From NCBI GenBank assembly GCA_963802205.1, contig CAWDHW010000006.1:248001-312000 (forward strand): 64,000 nt of DNA, written 5' to 3'. This document shows positions 43,852-51,687 of this stretch, one piece after another; positions within the stretch are counted from its first letter, which is position 1; each line of letters starts with the position of its first letter. The notes under the pieces were generated by a model, which saw only the letters and a program-made list of their open reading frames with translations, had not been told where the DNA came from and ran no database searches. The stretch is from DYRB01 sp963802205. Its GTDB lineage: Bacteria; Pseudomonadota; Gammaproteobacteria; Chromatiales; Chromatiaceae. Position numbers and translations under genes: made by a program.

Positions 43852-46788
43852 ATGAAGCAGAAAGACATCGCCGCCCTGCTCGACGAGCCGGCCTGCGCCC
43901 ACAACAAGAAGGAGAAGTCCGGCTGCGCCAAGCCCAAGCCCGGGGCGACGGCCGGCGGCTGCGCCTTCGACGGGGCCCAGATCGCGCTCCTGCCCATCGC
44001 CGACGTGGCCCACATCGTCCACGGCTCCATCGCCTGCGCCGGGTCGTCCTGGGACAACCGCGGCACCCGCTCCTCCGGCCCCACCCTCTACAAGATGGGC
44101 ATGACCACGGACCTCACCGAGCAGGACGTGGTCATGGGCCGTAGCGAGAAGCGGCTGTTTCACGCCATCAAGCAGGCCATCGACTCCTATCGGCCGGCGG
44201 CGGTGTTCGTCTACAACACCTGCATCCCGGCCCTGATCGGCGACGACATCGGGGCCGTCTGCAAGGAGGCGGCCCAGCGCTGGGGGACCCCGGTGGTACC
44301 GGTGGACGCGGCGGGCTTCTACGGGACCAAGAACCTGGGCAACCGCATCGCCGGGGACTCCATGGTGAAGTACGTCTGCGGGACCCGGGAGCCGGACCCG
44401 GTGCCGGTGGGCATCGAGCACGACGGGTTCAAGGTCCACGACGTGACCCTGGTCGGCGAGTACAACATCGCCGGCGAGCTGTGGCACGTCCTGCCGCTCT
44501 TCGACGAGCTGGGGCTGCGCATCCTGTGCACCCTGTCCGGGGATGCCCGCTTCCGCGAGGTGCAGACCATGCACCGCTCGGAGGTCAACATGATGGTCTG
44601 CTCCAAGGCCATGATCAACGTGGCCCGCAAGCTCCAGGAGGCGTTCGGGACGCCCTGGTTCGAGGGCAGTTTCTATGGGGTCGCGGATGTATCACAGGCC
44701 CTGCGCGACTTCGCCCGCATCATCGGGGACCCGGATCTGACCGACCGCACGGAAGTCCTCATAGCCCGGGAAGAGGCGGCCATCCACGCCAAACTCGAAC
44801 CCTGGCGGGCGCGGCTCAAGGGTCGCAAGGTCCTGCTCTACACCGGCGGGGTCAAGTCCTGGTCCATCATCTCGGCCCTGCAGGATCTGGGCATGACCGT
44901 GGTGGCCACAGGTACCAAGAAGTCCACGGAGGAGGACAAGGCGCGCATTCGCGAGCTGATGGGCCAGGACGCGGTGATGATCGAGGACGGTAACCCCAGG
45001 GCCCTGATCAAGATCGTCCGCGACCAGGGGGTGGACATCCTGATCGCCGGTGGGCGCAACATGTACACGGCGCTCAAGGCACGCATCCCGTTCCTGGACA
45101 TCAACCAAGAGCGCGACTTCGGCTACGAGGGCTATACGGGCATGCTGGAGCTGGCCCGGCAACTGTGTCTGACCATCGAGAGCCCGGTGTGGGAGGCGGT
45201 GCGCAGGCCGAGCCCCCGGTCGGTAGGGTCCGCTGCGCGGACCGATGGCACCTGTGTGTCCCCCGCGGCCTGCGGTCCGAACAGCGGATCCTACGCAGAG
45301 GTCTCCCCTCACCCCGTCCCTCTCCCAAAGGGAGAGGGGGGGCTTGGCAGTCGCATCCCTGCGACACTTGTTCACAATTCGGCTGAAATCCTCAAGCGCA
45401 ACAAGGCCCTATCGGTCAGTCCGCTCAAAGCCAGCGCGACTATCGGGGCGGCCCTGGCCTTTCTGGGTCTGCGCCGGGCCATCCCCATGCTGCACGGCTC
45501 TCAGGGTTGCACGGCCTTCGGCAAGGTCTTCTTCGTCCGCCACTTCCGCGAGCCGATCCCGCTCCAGTCCACCGCCATGGATCAGGTGAGCTCCGTCATG
45601 GGGGCCAACGACAACGTGGTCGAGGGGCTCAAGACCGTCTGCGAAAAGAGCGCCCCGGACCTGATCGGCGTGCCCACGACCGGGCTCGCCGAGACCCAGG
45701 GGGCCGACATCCGCATGGCGGTACGGGAGTTCCGCGTCAAGTACCCGCAGTTCGATGCCACCCCGGTGGTGGCGGTGTCCACCCCGGACTTCACCGGCTG
45801 TCTGGAGTCGGGCTTCGCCGCCGCGACCAAGGCACTGATCGAGACCCTGGTGCCGCGGGCCGCCGAGGCCGGGACCCAGCCGGGCCGGCGCCCGCGCCAG
45901 GTCAATGTCCTGGTGGGCTCCGCGCTGACCCCCGGGGACATCGAGCACCTCAAGGACCTGATCGAGGCATTCGGGCTCCGCCCCCTGGTCGTGCCAGACC
46001 TGTCCGATTCCCTGGACGGACACCTGACCGATCAGGAGTTCAGCCCGCTGACCATCGGCGGGACCCCGGTGGCGGAGCTGTACACCCTCGGCGATGCCTG
46101 CGCGAGCCTGGTGATCGGTGAGTCCATGGCCGGGCCCGCGGATGCCCTGCGCGAGCGCACCGGGGTCCCGGATCATCGCTTCTCTCACCTGATGGGGCTC
46201 GATGCGGTGGATGCCCTGATGGCGACCCTGGCGCAGCTCGCCGGGCGCCCGGTCCCGGAGCGCCTGGAGCGACAACGCGCCCAACTCCAGGACGCCATGC
46301 TCGACTGCCATTTCGCGCTGGGCATGGCGCGCTTCGCGCTCGCCGCCGACGCGGACCTGCTAGTCGCCTTCAGCCAGCTCCTGGCAGGGGTGGGGGCGCA
46401 AACCGTCGCGGCGGTGGCCCCCGCCAATGCCCAGGCACTGCGTCTGGTCGCCGCCCGCCAGGTCAAGATCGGCGACCTGGAGGACCTGGAGGCCCAGGCG
46501 CGGCCCAATGGGGGAGGGGGCGGGGCCGAGGTCCTGATCGGCAACTCCCACGCCGCCCACACCGCGGAGCGCCTGGGTATCCCGCTGCTGCGGGCCGGTT
46601 TTCCCCAGTACGACCTCATCGGCGGCTACCAGCGCACCTGGATCGGCTACCAGGGGACCCGGGCGACCCTGTTCGAACTTGCAAACATGATGCTGCGGCT
46701 GGAGAAGGGGGAGATCCATCCCTATCGATCCAGGCTCTCGCCGCGGGCGGCGGAGGGGGCGGGTACGTTAGACGAGGAATGGCGCTAA
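43852..46788 (+). CDS. nifEN: Fused NifE-NifN FeMo-cofactor scaffold protein
   Basis: One 978-residue open frame encodes NifE followed by NifN, normally two genes. NifE occupies about 1-452: it begins MKQKDIAALLDEPACAHNKK, contains the block IACAGSSWDNRGTRSSG, and ends ESPVWEAVRR. A linker of about 55 residues follows. NifN runs from about 509 (SAEILKRNKALSVSPLKASA) through LHGSQGCTAFGKVFFVRHFR and STAMDQVSSVMGA to GGYQRTWIGYQGT. NifEN is the scaffold on which the FeMo-cofactor precursor matures. The linker is encoded by palindromic repeat DNA at 45223-45338. No ATG precedes NifN in frame; one GTG in the linker (about 45256) could serve. A read-through caused by an assembly error cannot be excluded. 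Confidence 0.88.
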   Translation: MKQKDIAALLDEPACAHNKKEKSGCAKPKPGATAGGCAFDGAQIALLPIADVAHIVHGSIACAGSSWDNRGTRSSGPTLYKMGMTTDLTEQDVVMGRSEKRLFHAIKQAIDSYRPAAVFVYNTCIPALIGDDIGAVCKEAAQRWGTPVVPVDAAGFYGTKNLGNRIAGDSMVKYVCGTREPDPVPVGIEHDGFKVHDVTLVGEYNIAGELWHVLPLFDELGLRILCTLSGDARFREVQTMHRSEVNMMVCSKAMINVARKLQEAFGTPWFEGSFYGVADVSQALRDFARIIGDPDLTDRTEVLIAREEAAIHAKLEPWRARLKGRKVLLYTGGVKSWSIISALQDLGMTVVATGTKKSTEEDKARIRELMGQDAVMIEDGNPRALIKIVRDQGVDILIAGGRNMYTALKARIPFLDINQERDFGYEGYTGMLELARQLCLTIESPVWEAVRRPSPRSVGSAARTDGTCVSPAACGPNSGSYAEVSPHPVPLPKGEGGLGSRIPATLVHNSAEILKRNKALSVSPLKASATIGAALAFLGLRRAIPMLHGSQGCTAFGKVFFVRHFREPIPLQSTAMDQVSSVMGANDNVVEGLKTVCEKSAPDLIGVPTTGLAETQGADIRMAVREFRVKYPQFDATPVVAVSTPDFTGCLESGFAAATKALIETLVPRAAEAGTQPGRRPRQVNVLVGSALTPGDIEHLKDLIEAFGLRPLVVPDLSDSLDGHLTDQEFSPLTIGGTPVAELYTLGDACASLVIGESMAGPADALRERTGVPDHRFSHLMGLDAVDALMATLAQLAGRPVPERLERQRAQLQDAMLDCHFALGMARFALAADADLLVAFSQLLAGVGAQTVAAVAPANAQALRLVAARQVKIGDLEDLEAQARPNGGGGGAEVLIGNSHAAHTAERLGIPLLRAGFPQYDLIGGYQRTWIGYQGTRATLFELANMMLRLEKGEIHPYRSRLSPRAAEGAGTLDEEWR
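45223..45338. repeat. Palindromic repeats encoding the NifEN linker
   Basis: GTAGGGTCCGCT (45223-45234) pairs with AGCGGATCCTAC (45283-45294) with one mismatch, with a smaller inner hairpin GGTCCGC-TGC-GCGGACC. A second element, CCCTCTCCC-AAA-GGGAGAGGG, follows at 45318-45338. Both look like intergenic repeat elements, yet here they are open in the frame that joins NifE to NifN. Confidence 0.8.
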
Positions 46789-46832
46789 TCGCCTGAACCA
46801 AAGACCAGGGGCGGACGCCCGAGGCACTCCCA

Positions 46833-47318
46833 ATGACCATCGAACGACGACTCAGGGTCCTGAACTGCGGGGAAGATGCGATGCAGACCGACACGGCGGT
46901 AAGGGTGGCCTTTGCCACCAGCGACATGCGGCATGTGGATCAGCACTTCGGTGCGGCGGAGTCCTTCGCCATCTACGCGGTGGACCCCCAGCGGGCAAGC
47001 CTGGTGGAGGCGCTCGCATTCGGGACCCTCGCCATGGACGGCAACGAGGACAAGCTGGCGGCCAAGATCGCGGCCCTGGCGGGCTGCATCGCGGTCTATT
47101 GCCAGGCGGTCGGGGCCTCGGCCATCAACCAGTTGCTCGCCCAAGGGGTCCAGCCGGTCAAGGTCGGGCCGGGGACCCCGGTGACCGAACTGATCGCCGC
47201 CCTACAAGGTGAGCTGCGGGCCGGCCCGAGCGCCTGGCTGGCCAGGGCCATTGAGCAGCAGCAGCCCCGCGACGGCCGTCGTTTCGACGCCATGGAGGCC
47301 GACGGGTGGGGCGAGTGA
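46833..47318 (+). CDS. nifX: NifX, FeMo-cofactor precursor carrier
   Basis: NifX carries NifB-co and the VK-cluster between NifB and NifEN. It has 161 residues. The fold starts at about residue 23 (VRVAFATSDMRHVDQHFGAA, with the conserved HFG turn) and continues FAIYAVDPQRASLVEALAFG. The position right after nifEN is standard. Its TGA overlaps the next gene's GTG. Confidence 0.93.
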   Translation: MTIERRLRVLNCGEDAMQTDTAVRVAFATSDMRHVDQHFGAAESFAIYAVDPQRASLVEALAFGTLAMDGNEDKLAAKIAALAGCIAVYCQAVGASAINQLLAQGVQPVKVGPGTPVTELIAALQGELRAGPSAWLARAIEQQQPRDGRRFDAMEADGWGE

Positions 47319-47894
47319 GCGCGGAGCAGACCGGCACCCTGGTCGAGGAGCAGGCGCGGGTGGTGGCCGTGGGTCCGGGGTTCGCCTGGGTCGTCCCCGC
47401 CCGGCTCCTGCCTCTTGCGGGGACTTCCACATCCGTGTGGGTCGAAACCAATCGGAAGAGCGCCTGCGGCTCCTGCCCCAGCAGCGCCGGCTGCGCTACC
47501 CCGGTCCTGGGCGGCCTGGCCGGACCCGGCACCGGCCGCCTCCAAGTGGTGGATCGCCTGGGCCTGAGGGTGGGTGAGGGGGTGGTCATAGGTATCCCCG
47601 ACGGCGTGCTGCTGCGCGCCGCGGCCCTGGCCTACCTGTTTCCCCCGGCGGCCCTGGTGTTGGGCGCCGGTGCGGCCGGGGCCTTGGGGGTCGGGGATCT
47701 GGGGAGCGCGCTCGCCGGTGTCCTCTGCCCTCGCCCTGGGGTTGTTTGCCACCCGCTTGATGACCGGCGGCACCGTCGGGCGCGGACGCTATCGACCGGT
47801 GCTGGTCGTCGGCGCCGATCGCAACTGGGACCGCCGGGGCGGCCGCCGGCCAAACATCGATTTCACTTTCAACCAGTCCACAAGAGGTACTTGA
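47315..47894 (+). CDS. RseC/MucC-like membrane protein in the nif operon (frameshifted)
   Basis: The start GTG (47315) overlaps the nifX stop as GTGA. The N-terminal part has the RseC cysteine cluster KSACGSCPSSAGC. A hydrophobic segment follows (LLRAAALAYLFPPAALVLGA). A second one is recovered only if the frame shifts at about 47720: VSSALALGLFATRLMTGG, then PVLVVGADRNWDRRG and a stop at 47894. The 580-bp span is one over a multiple of three. RseC-like proteins work with Rnf-type electron-transport complexes in reducing SoxR, so a link to electron supply for nitrogenase is plausible, but this is inference. Confidence 0.7.
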
Positions 47895-47896
47895 TC

Positions 47897-48379
47897 ATGA
47901 CCGAAGCCGTTGCCGTTGCAGTCGCCGCGACCGCGCCAGATCCCATCCTGGGGACCGACTTTGCCATCGAGATGTTGCGCCAGATGCGTGCCATCGACGC
48001 CTATGGGACCTACGACGGCTGGCCCGCCGAACGCATCCTCGAACCCTTCATCCTGACCAAGGAGAAGAAGCGCGAGATCCCGGTGATCGGCGATCCGGAC
48101 GAGATCGTCATGGCCCGGGTCAGGGTCTTCTACAACGCCATCGCGGCCCTGATCGAGAAGGAGTGCGGGCTCATGGCCGTGCCCACCATCAACCTGACCC
48201 ATGAAGGGTTCGGGCGCGCCCTGATTACCGTCGGCAAGCTGGTGGTGATGGACCGGACGCTCCGCGATGTGCACCGCTTCGGCTTTCCGTCGATGTCGAA
48301 GATGAAGGACGAGGCCGACAAGGTCCTGTCCGTGGCCCTGGAGATCATCGGCCAATGGCCGAAGGTCGCCGGGATGTAA
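47897..48379 (+). CDS. NifX-associated protein (DUF269)
   Basis: This is a 160-residue DUF269 protein, a family found only next to nifX. Characteristic parts are LGTDFAIEMLRQMRAIDAYG, RILEPFILTKEKKREIPVIG and LTHEGFGRALITVGKLVVMD. Its function is unknown. The ATG at 47897 follows the repaired RseC stop by 2 bp. The upstream frame that joins it to the RseC-like gene is an artefact of the frameshift. Confidence 0.9.
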   Translation: MTEAVAVAVAATAPDPILGTDFAIEMLRQMRAIDAYGTYDGWPAERILEPFILTKEKKREIPVIGDPDEIVMARVRVFYNAIAALIEKECGLMAVPTINLTHEGFGRALITVGKLVVMDRTLRDVHRFGFPSMSKMKDEADKVLSVALEIIGQWPKVAGM

Positions 48380-48407
48380 GGGGACGACAAGCGACCAGGT
48401 GACACCT

Positions 48408-48626
48408 ATGAGCGAAGAAGACATCAAGGCCCTCGAAAAGGCCGCCAAGAAGGCCAGGCGTATCGCCACCGAGAAGGCCGGCGAACTGCACGACCTGATC
48501 GAGGACCGCCTCCCCGCGGGCTACGAGGACCTGCCGGGGATGGCCCAGGCGACGTACGACGCCTGCCGCGAATGGGCGCTTGCCGAGGCCAGATTCAAGG
48601 CCGCCGAGGCCGGTGCCCCGGCATGA
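48408..48626 (+). CDS. CCE_0567-like (Rop-like) small nif protein
   Basis: This is a 72-residue helical protein beginning MSEEDIKALEKAAKKARRIA and continuing EKAGELHDLIEDRLP. It resembles the CCE_0567 family, small antiparallel helical proteins that bind metal and occur between DUF269 and fdxB in nif clusters. The neighbours here fit that exactly. Confidence 0.8.
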   Translation: MSEEDIKALEKAAKKARRIATEKAGELHDLIEDRLPAGYEDLPGMAQATYDACREWALAEARFKAAEAGAPA

Positions 48627-48663
48627 CCCCCATTCCCCCAGGCCCCACTCAAGGGAGACGCCC

Positions 48664-48978
48664 ATGAGCGTGATTACCGGTTTAACCCGCGGGGGCATCC
48701 CCTGGACCCCCGCCTTCGTGGTGGACCTGCGCCAGACGACCTGCATCGGCTGCGGGCGCTGCTACAAGGTCTGCCCACGGGACGTGTTCGAGTTGGTGGA
48801 TCGAGATGACCTGGACCTGGAAGAGATCGACGACGGCGATGACGACGACGGCTTCTCCGATGACACCAGCATGGTCATGAACCTCAAGAACCAGCTCGAC
48901 TGCATCGGTTGCCAGGCCTGCGCCCGGGTCTGCCCAAAGAAGTGCCTGAGCCACGAGCCACTCGCCGCCGCGGCCTGA
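48664..48978 (+). CDS. fdxB: Nif-specific ferredoxin III
   Basis: This is a 104-residue 2[4Fe-4S] ferredoxin. The cluster motifs are CIGCGRCYKVCP and CIGCQACARVCP. An acidic insert of about 45 residues lies between them (LEEIDDGDDDDGFSDDTS), typical of FdxB. It begins MSVITGLTRGGIPWTPAFVV. It is thought to provide electrons in cofactor synthesis or to nitrogenase. Confidence 0.93.
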   Translation: MSVITGLTRGGIPWTPAFVVDLRQTTCIGCGRCYKVCPRDVFELVDRDDLDLEEIDDGDDDDGFSDDTSMVMNLKNQLDCIGCQACARVCPKKCLSHEPLAAAA

Positions 48979-48984
48979 ACGCCT

Positions 48985-49058
48985 GTAGGTCGGGCTTTAG
49001 CCCGACGCGGCCTTGCAGGCGACACAGGGCGGCTCGGTCGGGCTGAAGCCCGACCTAC
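48985..49058. repeat. Pair of palindromic repeats after fdxB
   Basis: GTAGGTCGGGCTTTAGCCCG and on (48985-49006) and GGTCGGGCTGAAGCCCGACC and on (49036-49058) face each other 29 bp apart. The arrangement is the same as the pair after lrv. Confidence 0.8.
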
Positions 49059-49110
49059 AGCTTGCCGACCCCGGCGCCTTTCCATCGACCAGTCGGAGTC
49101 ACGACTACTC

Positions 49111-49434
49111 ATGCCAAAACCAACCAAACACGTCTTCGTCTGTACCCAGCAACGCCCGCCCGGGCATCCGCGCGGATCCTGCTCTCAGGTCGGCTGTGCA
49201 GCGGTCTACGAGGAATTCCTCTGGCAGCTCCAGCAGCGTGACCTGTTCGCCAGCGTCCAGGTCACCGCCACCGGCTGCATGGGCCCGTGCAGTGAGGGCC
49301 CGAGCGTCCTGGTCTACCCGGAGGGGGTGATGTACGCCAAGGTCAGGAAGGGTGACGTGGCGCGGATCTTCGACGCCCATCTGGTGGGCGGTGAGCCGGT
49401 CGCCGGGCTCAAGGTGGCGCCGGAGTTTTGGTGA
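49111..49434 (+). CDS. Thioredoxin-like [2Fe-2S] ferredoxin
   Basis: This is a 107-residue protein with the thioredoxin-like 2Fe-2S fold (Shethna type). The four cluster cysteines are visible: one in HVFVCTQQRPPGH, one in RGSCSQVGC, and two in TATGCMGPCSEGPSVLVYPE. It is common near nif genes in Azotobacter-like clusters. The stop overlaps the next start as GTGA. Confidence 0.88.
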   Translation: MPKPTKHVFVCTQQRPPGHPRGSCSQVGCAAVYEEFLWQLQQRDLFASVQVTATGCMGPCSEGPSVLVYPEGVMYAKVRKGDVARIFDAHLVGGEPVAGLKVAPEFW

Positions 49435-49826
49435 CTTCCCGGGCACCCACGTCCGCCGACCAGGTCCAGGCCCGTCTGGCGGAGGCCGCCCCGCTGGCCC
49501 AGGCCATCCGTGCCGCCCTGCAAGGGCAAGTCCAGCGTCTCGGGTTTCCGCCCGGCGGGGTTGAGATCCCCGATCCCCTTGCGGCCCTTTACCGGCTGGA
49601 GCGCGACCCCGCCTCCGGCGAGTACAGCTTGCTGGGGGAATGGCGCGATCCAAGGGGCCAGAAGCTCGGCGGCCTGGTCTTCCACGCCGACGGGTCCTTC
49701 TTCGTCGAGTACGACATCATCCGCACCCACCCGACGCGCCCCGGCTGGTTCGTCGAGGCCGTCAACGCCTGGGGGCGCGGGGATGACATCCGCGCCGAGC
49801 CCAGGCTGATGCCCCTGATTACCTGA
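49431..49826 (+). CDS. Conserved nif-island protein of unknown function
   Basis: This is a 131-residue protein from GTG 49431. Its C-terminal half is well structured: YRLERDPASGEYSLLGEWRD, LGGLVFHADGSFFVEYDIIR and TRPGWFVEAVNAWGRGDDI. It is coupled to the 2Fe-2S ferredoxin gene and ends the nifEN operon. I do not recognise the family. It overlaps the SIR2-like gene tail to tail by 8 bp. Confidence 0.75.
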   Translation: MTSRAPTSADQVQARLAEAAPLAQAIRAALQGQVQRLGFPPGGVEIPDPLAALYRLERDPASGEYSLLGEWRDPRGQKLGGLVFHADGSFFVEYDIIRTHPTRPGWFVEAVNAWGRGDDIRAEPRLMPLIT

Positions 49827-50670
49827 TGCCCTGGTCGATCCCGGCGGCGGTGAGGAGGTCGGGGATGTCGGCCTCGATGATCGCGATGCCCTTGCTCTGG
49901 CAGAAACGCCGCTCCTTCTCCGTCGGCTCCGGGATCAGCGCCCAGCCGGTGGGGGAGCCGGCGGAGTAGACGATGTCGGACATGACCATGCGCTCGGTGT
50001 CCCGATTCAGACGCAGGCCGAGGAAGAGGTACTGGCGCCCCTGGCGGTAGGTCTTGAGGAATCCCGGGATGGCGAAGCCGCCCATCAGCTCGGTGATGTA
50101 GTCCACATAGTCGGCGTCGGAGGCGATGTAGAAGCCATCCGGGCGCGGGCTGCCCATGGGCTTGAACAGAATCGGCAGGGCCGGGTCGGCGGCATCCTGG
50201 TCGATCTCCGCGTACTGGCTGCCGTCGTAGTGGTGGATGCGGAAGCGGTAGTCGGTCCCGCCGGTGCGGGAGATACCGCGCACCAGGGTGTGGGGGCGAT
50301 CCGCGTAGCTGTCCTGGAGCTGGGTGTCGCGGTTGATGTCGATGACATAGTGAGGGTGGAGGCGCCCCAGCCAGTCGTGCAGCGGGGATCGGGTCCAGGT
50401 GCGATCGCCGTAGGTGCGGTTGAGGAAGCGGTCGATGGCCCCGCGCCCGCGCTTCAGCTCCACGTTCATGGCCGCGCGGGGAAACTCCCACATGAGCCGT
50501 GGCGACATGGGCCGGCCGTCGTTCATGGCGAGGATCAGGCTGTCGCTGTCGGCGGGGATGGCCTCCCCGGTCTGGGGGTCGATGGCCCCGGCCAGGGCCC
50601 CGGGGCCGAGGAAGGGGACCAGCTCGCCGCGCTGGAGGGCGCCTGCGAGTTCACTCAATGGATACTGCAC
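49819..50670 (-). CDS. SIR2-like domain protein in the nif island
   Basis: This is a 283-residue protein from GTG 50670. The N-terminal GELVPFLGPGALAG loop is the nucleotide-binding signature of SIR2-like proteins (FLGAG in classical members). Further blocks are LHDWLGRLHPHYVIDINRDT, HTLVRGISRTGGTDYRFRIH, LPILFKPMGSPRP and FLGLRLNRDTERMVMSDIVY. The fold suggests NAD+ binding, hydrolysis or sensing. It lies convergent to the nifEN operon. A role in nitrogenase control is a guess supported only by location. Confidence 0.75.
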   Translation of the reverse strand: MQYPLSELAGALQRGELVPFLGPGALAGAIDPQTGEAIPADSDSLILAMNDGRPMSPRLMWEFPRAAMNVELKRGRGAIDRFLNRTYGDRTWTRSPLHDWLGRLHPHYVIDINRDTQLQDSYADRPHTLVRGISRTGGTDYRFRIHHYDGSQYAEIDQDAADPALPILFKPMGSPRPDGFYIASDADYVDYITELMGGFAIPGFLKTYRQGRQYLFLGLRLNRDTERMVMSDIVYSAGSPTGWALIPEPTEKERRFCQSKGIAIIEADIPDLLTAAGIDQGIR

Positions 50671-50875
50671 TGTGATGCTCCTGTCGCTCGGACGGGTGTT
50701 GTTCCGTCGTCAAGCAATTGGCATGCCGATACGTTCGGACCAGCCACCTCAGGTGGATCAAGGCGTGGGCCGGGGTTGGGGCCCGGACGAGGCTGTCGCA
50801 AAGGCGACAGGGTGTCGCCTTTGCCAGGTCCTGTTTGACACGATGTTCCAGCCAAACCGTCTTTTCGTCGGGCAT
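50651..50875 (-). CDS. Possible small protein upstream of the SIR2-like gene
   Basis: A 74-residue frame begins MPDEKTVWLEHRVKQDLAKA, continues TPCRLCDSLV and ends HHSAVSIE, overlapping the SIR2-like start by 20 bp. The CxxC pair and the coupling are suggestive. I have no family for it and codon use alone does not settle whether it is real. The 210 bp beyond it towards the HiPIP gene show no gene. Confidence 0.3.
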   Translation of the reverse strand: MPDEKTVWLEHRVKQDLAKATPCRLCDSLVRAPTPAHALIHLRWLVRTYRHANCLTTEQHPSERQEHHSAVSIE

Positions 50876-51106
50876 GCTGATACCCAGGGCCATCGAAGGT
50901 GCCGAATGTGAGAGCCGTGCAGCTGAACAATGGCCTCCGGGCCGCCCTTACGATGCTCCCTGGTGGTAGCGGAGGTCTATTGCTGATCAGGTCGGACGCT
51001 GTGCCACTATGGCAATACGTCCGCGCCTAAGGCGAGCCAGGGGTAACCGCCTCCGGCTTTGCGCTGCACGGTGGCAGCGACTGTCCAGGGCACCCCGTAG
51101 ATGCGG

Positions 51107-51541
51107 TCATCGCGCCTGCCTGGGCCCCCAAGCTGTGCACCAGCCGGTCGCATCGACCAGCAATGGTTTGCCACTTGGAGCGACTCGATAGGAGAAAATG
51201 GCGCAAGGCCCCGCTTCTTCCCCAGGTGTACCGCTATAAAGTTGGCAATTGCTGCAGGACTGGTGATCCTTGTGACTTTGGCTGGTGTAGCTGAGGGCGT
51301 GGGCTTGAGGGTCTTTCGGATCGAGAATTGGTTGGTCGTCCGCCGTTCTACCTGACCTAGCCGCCCAAGCGTTTTCGCTGACGAATAGGCTGGCTGTGGG
51401 CGCGAGGACGAGCCCGAGCAGGTTGAGTCCCAAAAAACGGCGGCGGCTCTGGTCAGATCCCTCGTTGCCGGCCCGGTTTTCGCCGTTAGCCAGCGCCGGA
51501 GACATCAACCCATTGTGGTCTTCAGTAGTTTCCTGTTTCAT
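51107..51541 (-). CDS. High-potential iron-sulfur protein (HiPIP), Tat-exported
   Basis: HiPIPs are periplasmic 4Fe-4S electron carriers typical of purple bacteria. From ATG 51541 the protein has 144 residues. A twin-arginine signal, SRRRFLGLNLLGLVLAPTAS, ends at about NAWA, leaving a mature protein of about 84 residues. The four cluster cysteines are visible in SCSNCQLYSG, EEAGPCAIF and ATGWCTAW. An ATG at 51631 would add 30 residues before the signal. A sigma54 promoter reads into the gene from 51702. That is unusual for a photosynthetic carrier and suggests expression with nif genes. Confidence 0.9.
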   Translation of the reverse strand: MKQETTEDHNGLMSPALANGENRAGNEGSDQSRRRFLGLNLLGLVLAPTASLFVSENAWAARSGRTADDQPILDPKDPQAHALSYTSQSHKDHQSCSNCQLYSGTPGEEAGPCAIFSYRVAPSGKPLLVDATGWCTAWGPRQAR

Positions 51542-51687
51542 GCCTGTGTGCCTATCGAGTGGATTTGTCGAGGAAATGATCACGCCGGCCGGGCTGGGCC
51601 AGGTGGCCATGGGGTCAAACACGTCATCCACGATGGAACTGCTGAATTTTCATTCCAGGTGAGACTGCAGACGTGGTAGATCATATC

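Noticed and set aside
47306..48379. A single 357-codon protein joining the RseC-like gene to DUF269
   Set aside because: The join exists only because of the frameshift at about 47720. The other frame gives the expected RseC C-terminus and stop at 47894, and DUF269 has its own ATG at 47897.
37480..49058. Recurring palindromes considered as a CRISPR array
   Set aside because: The copies are irregularly spaced over kilobases between genes, are palindromic, have no uniform spacers, and no cas genes are present.
50651..50893. A sigma54 promoter upstream of the SIR2-like gene
   Set aside because: A GGTGCC element near 50896 on the minus strand has the wrong spacing (11 bases) to the next GC, so it does not meet the -24/-12 rule.
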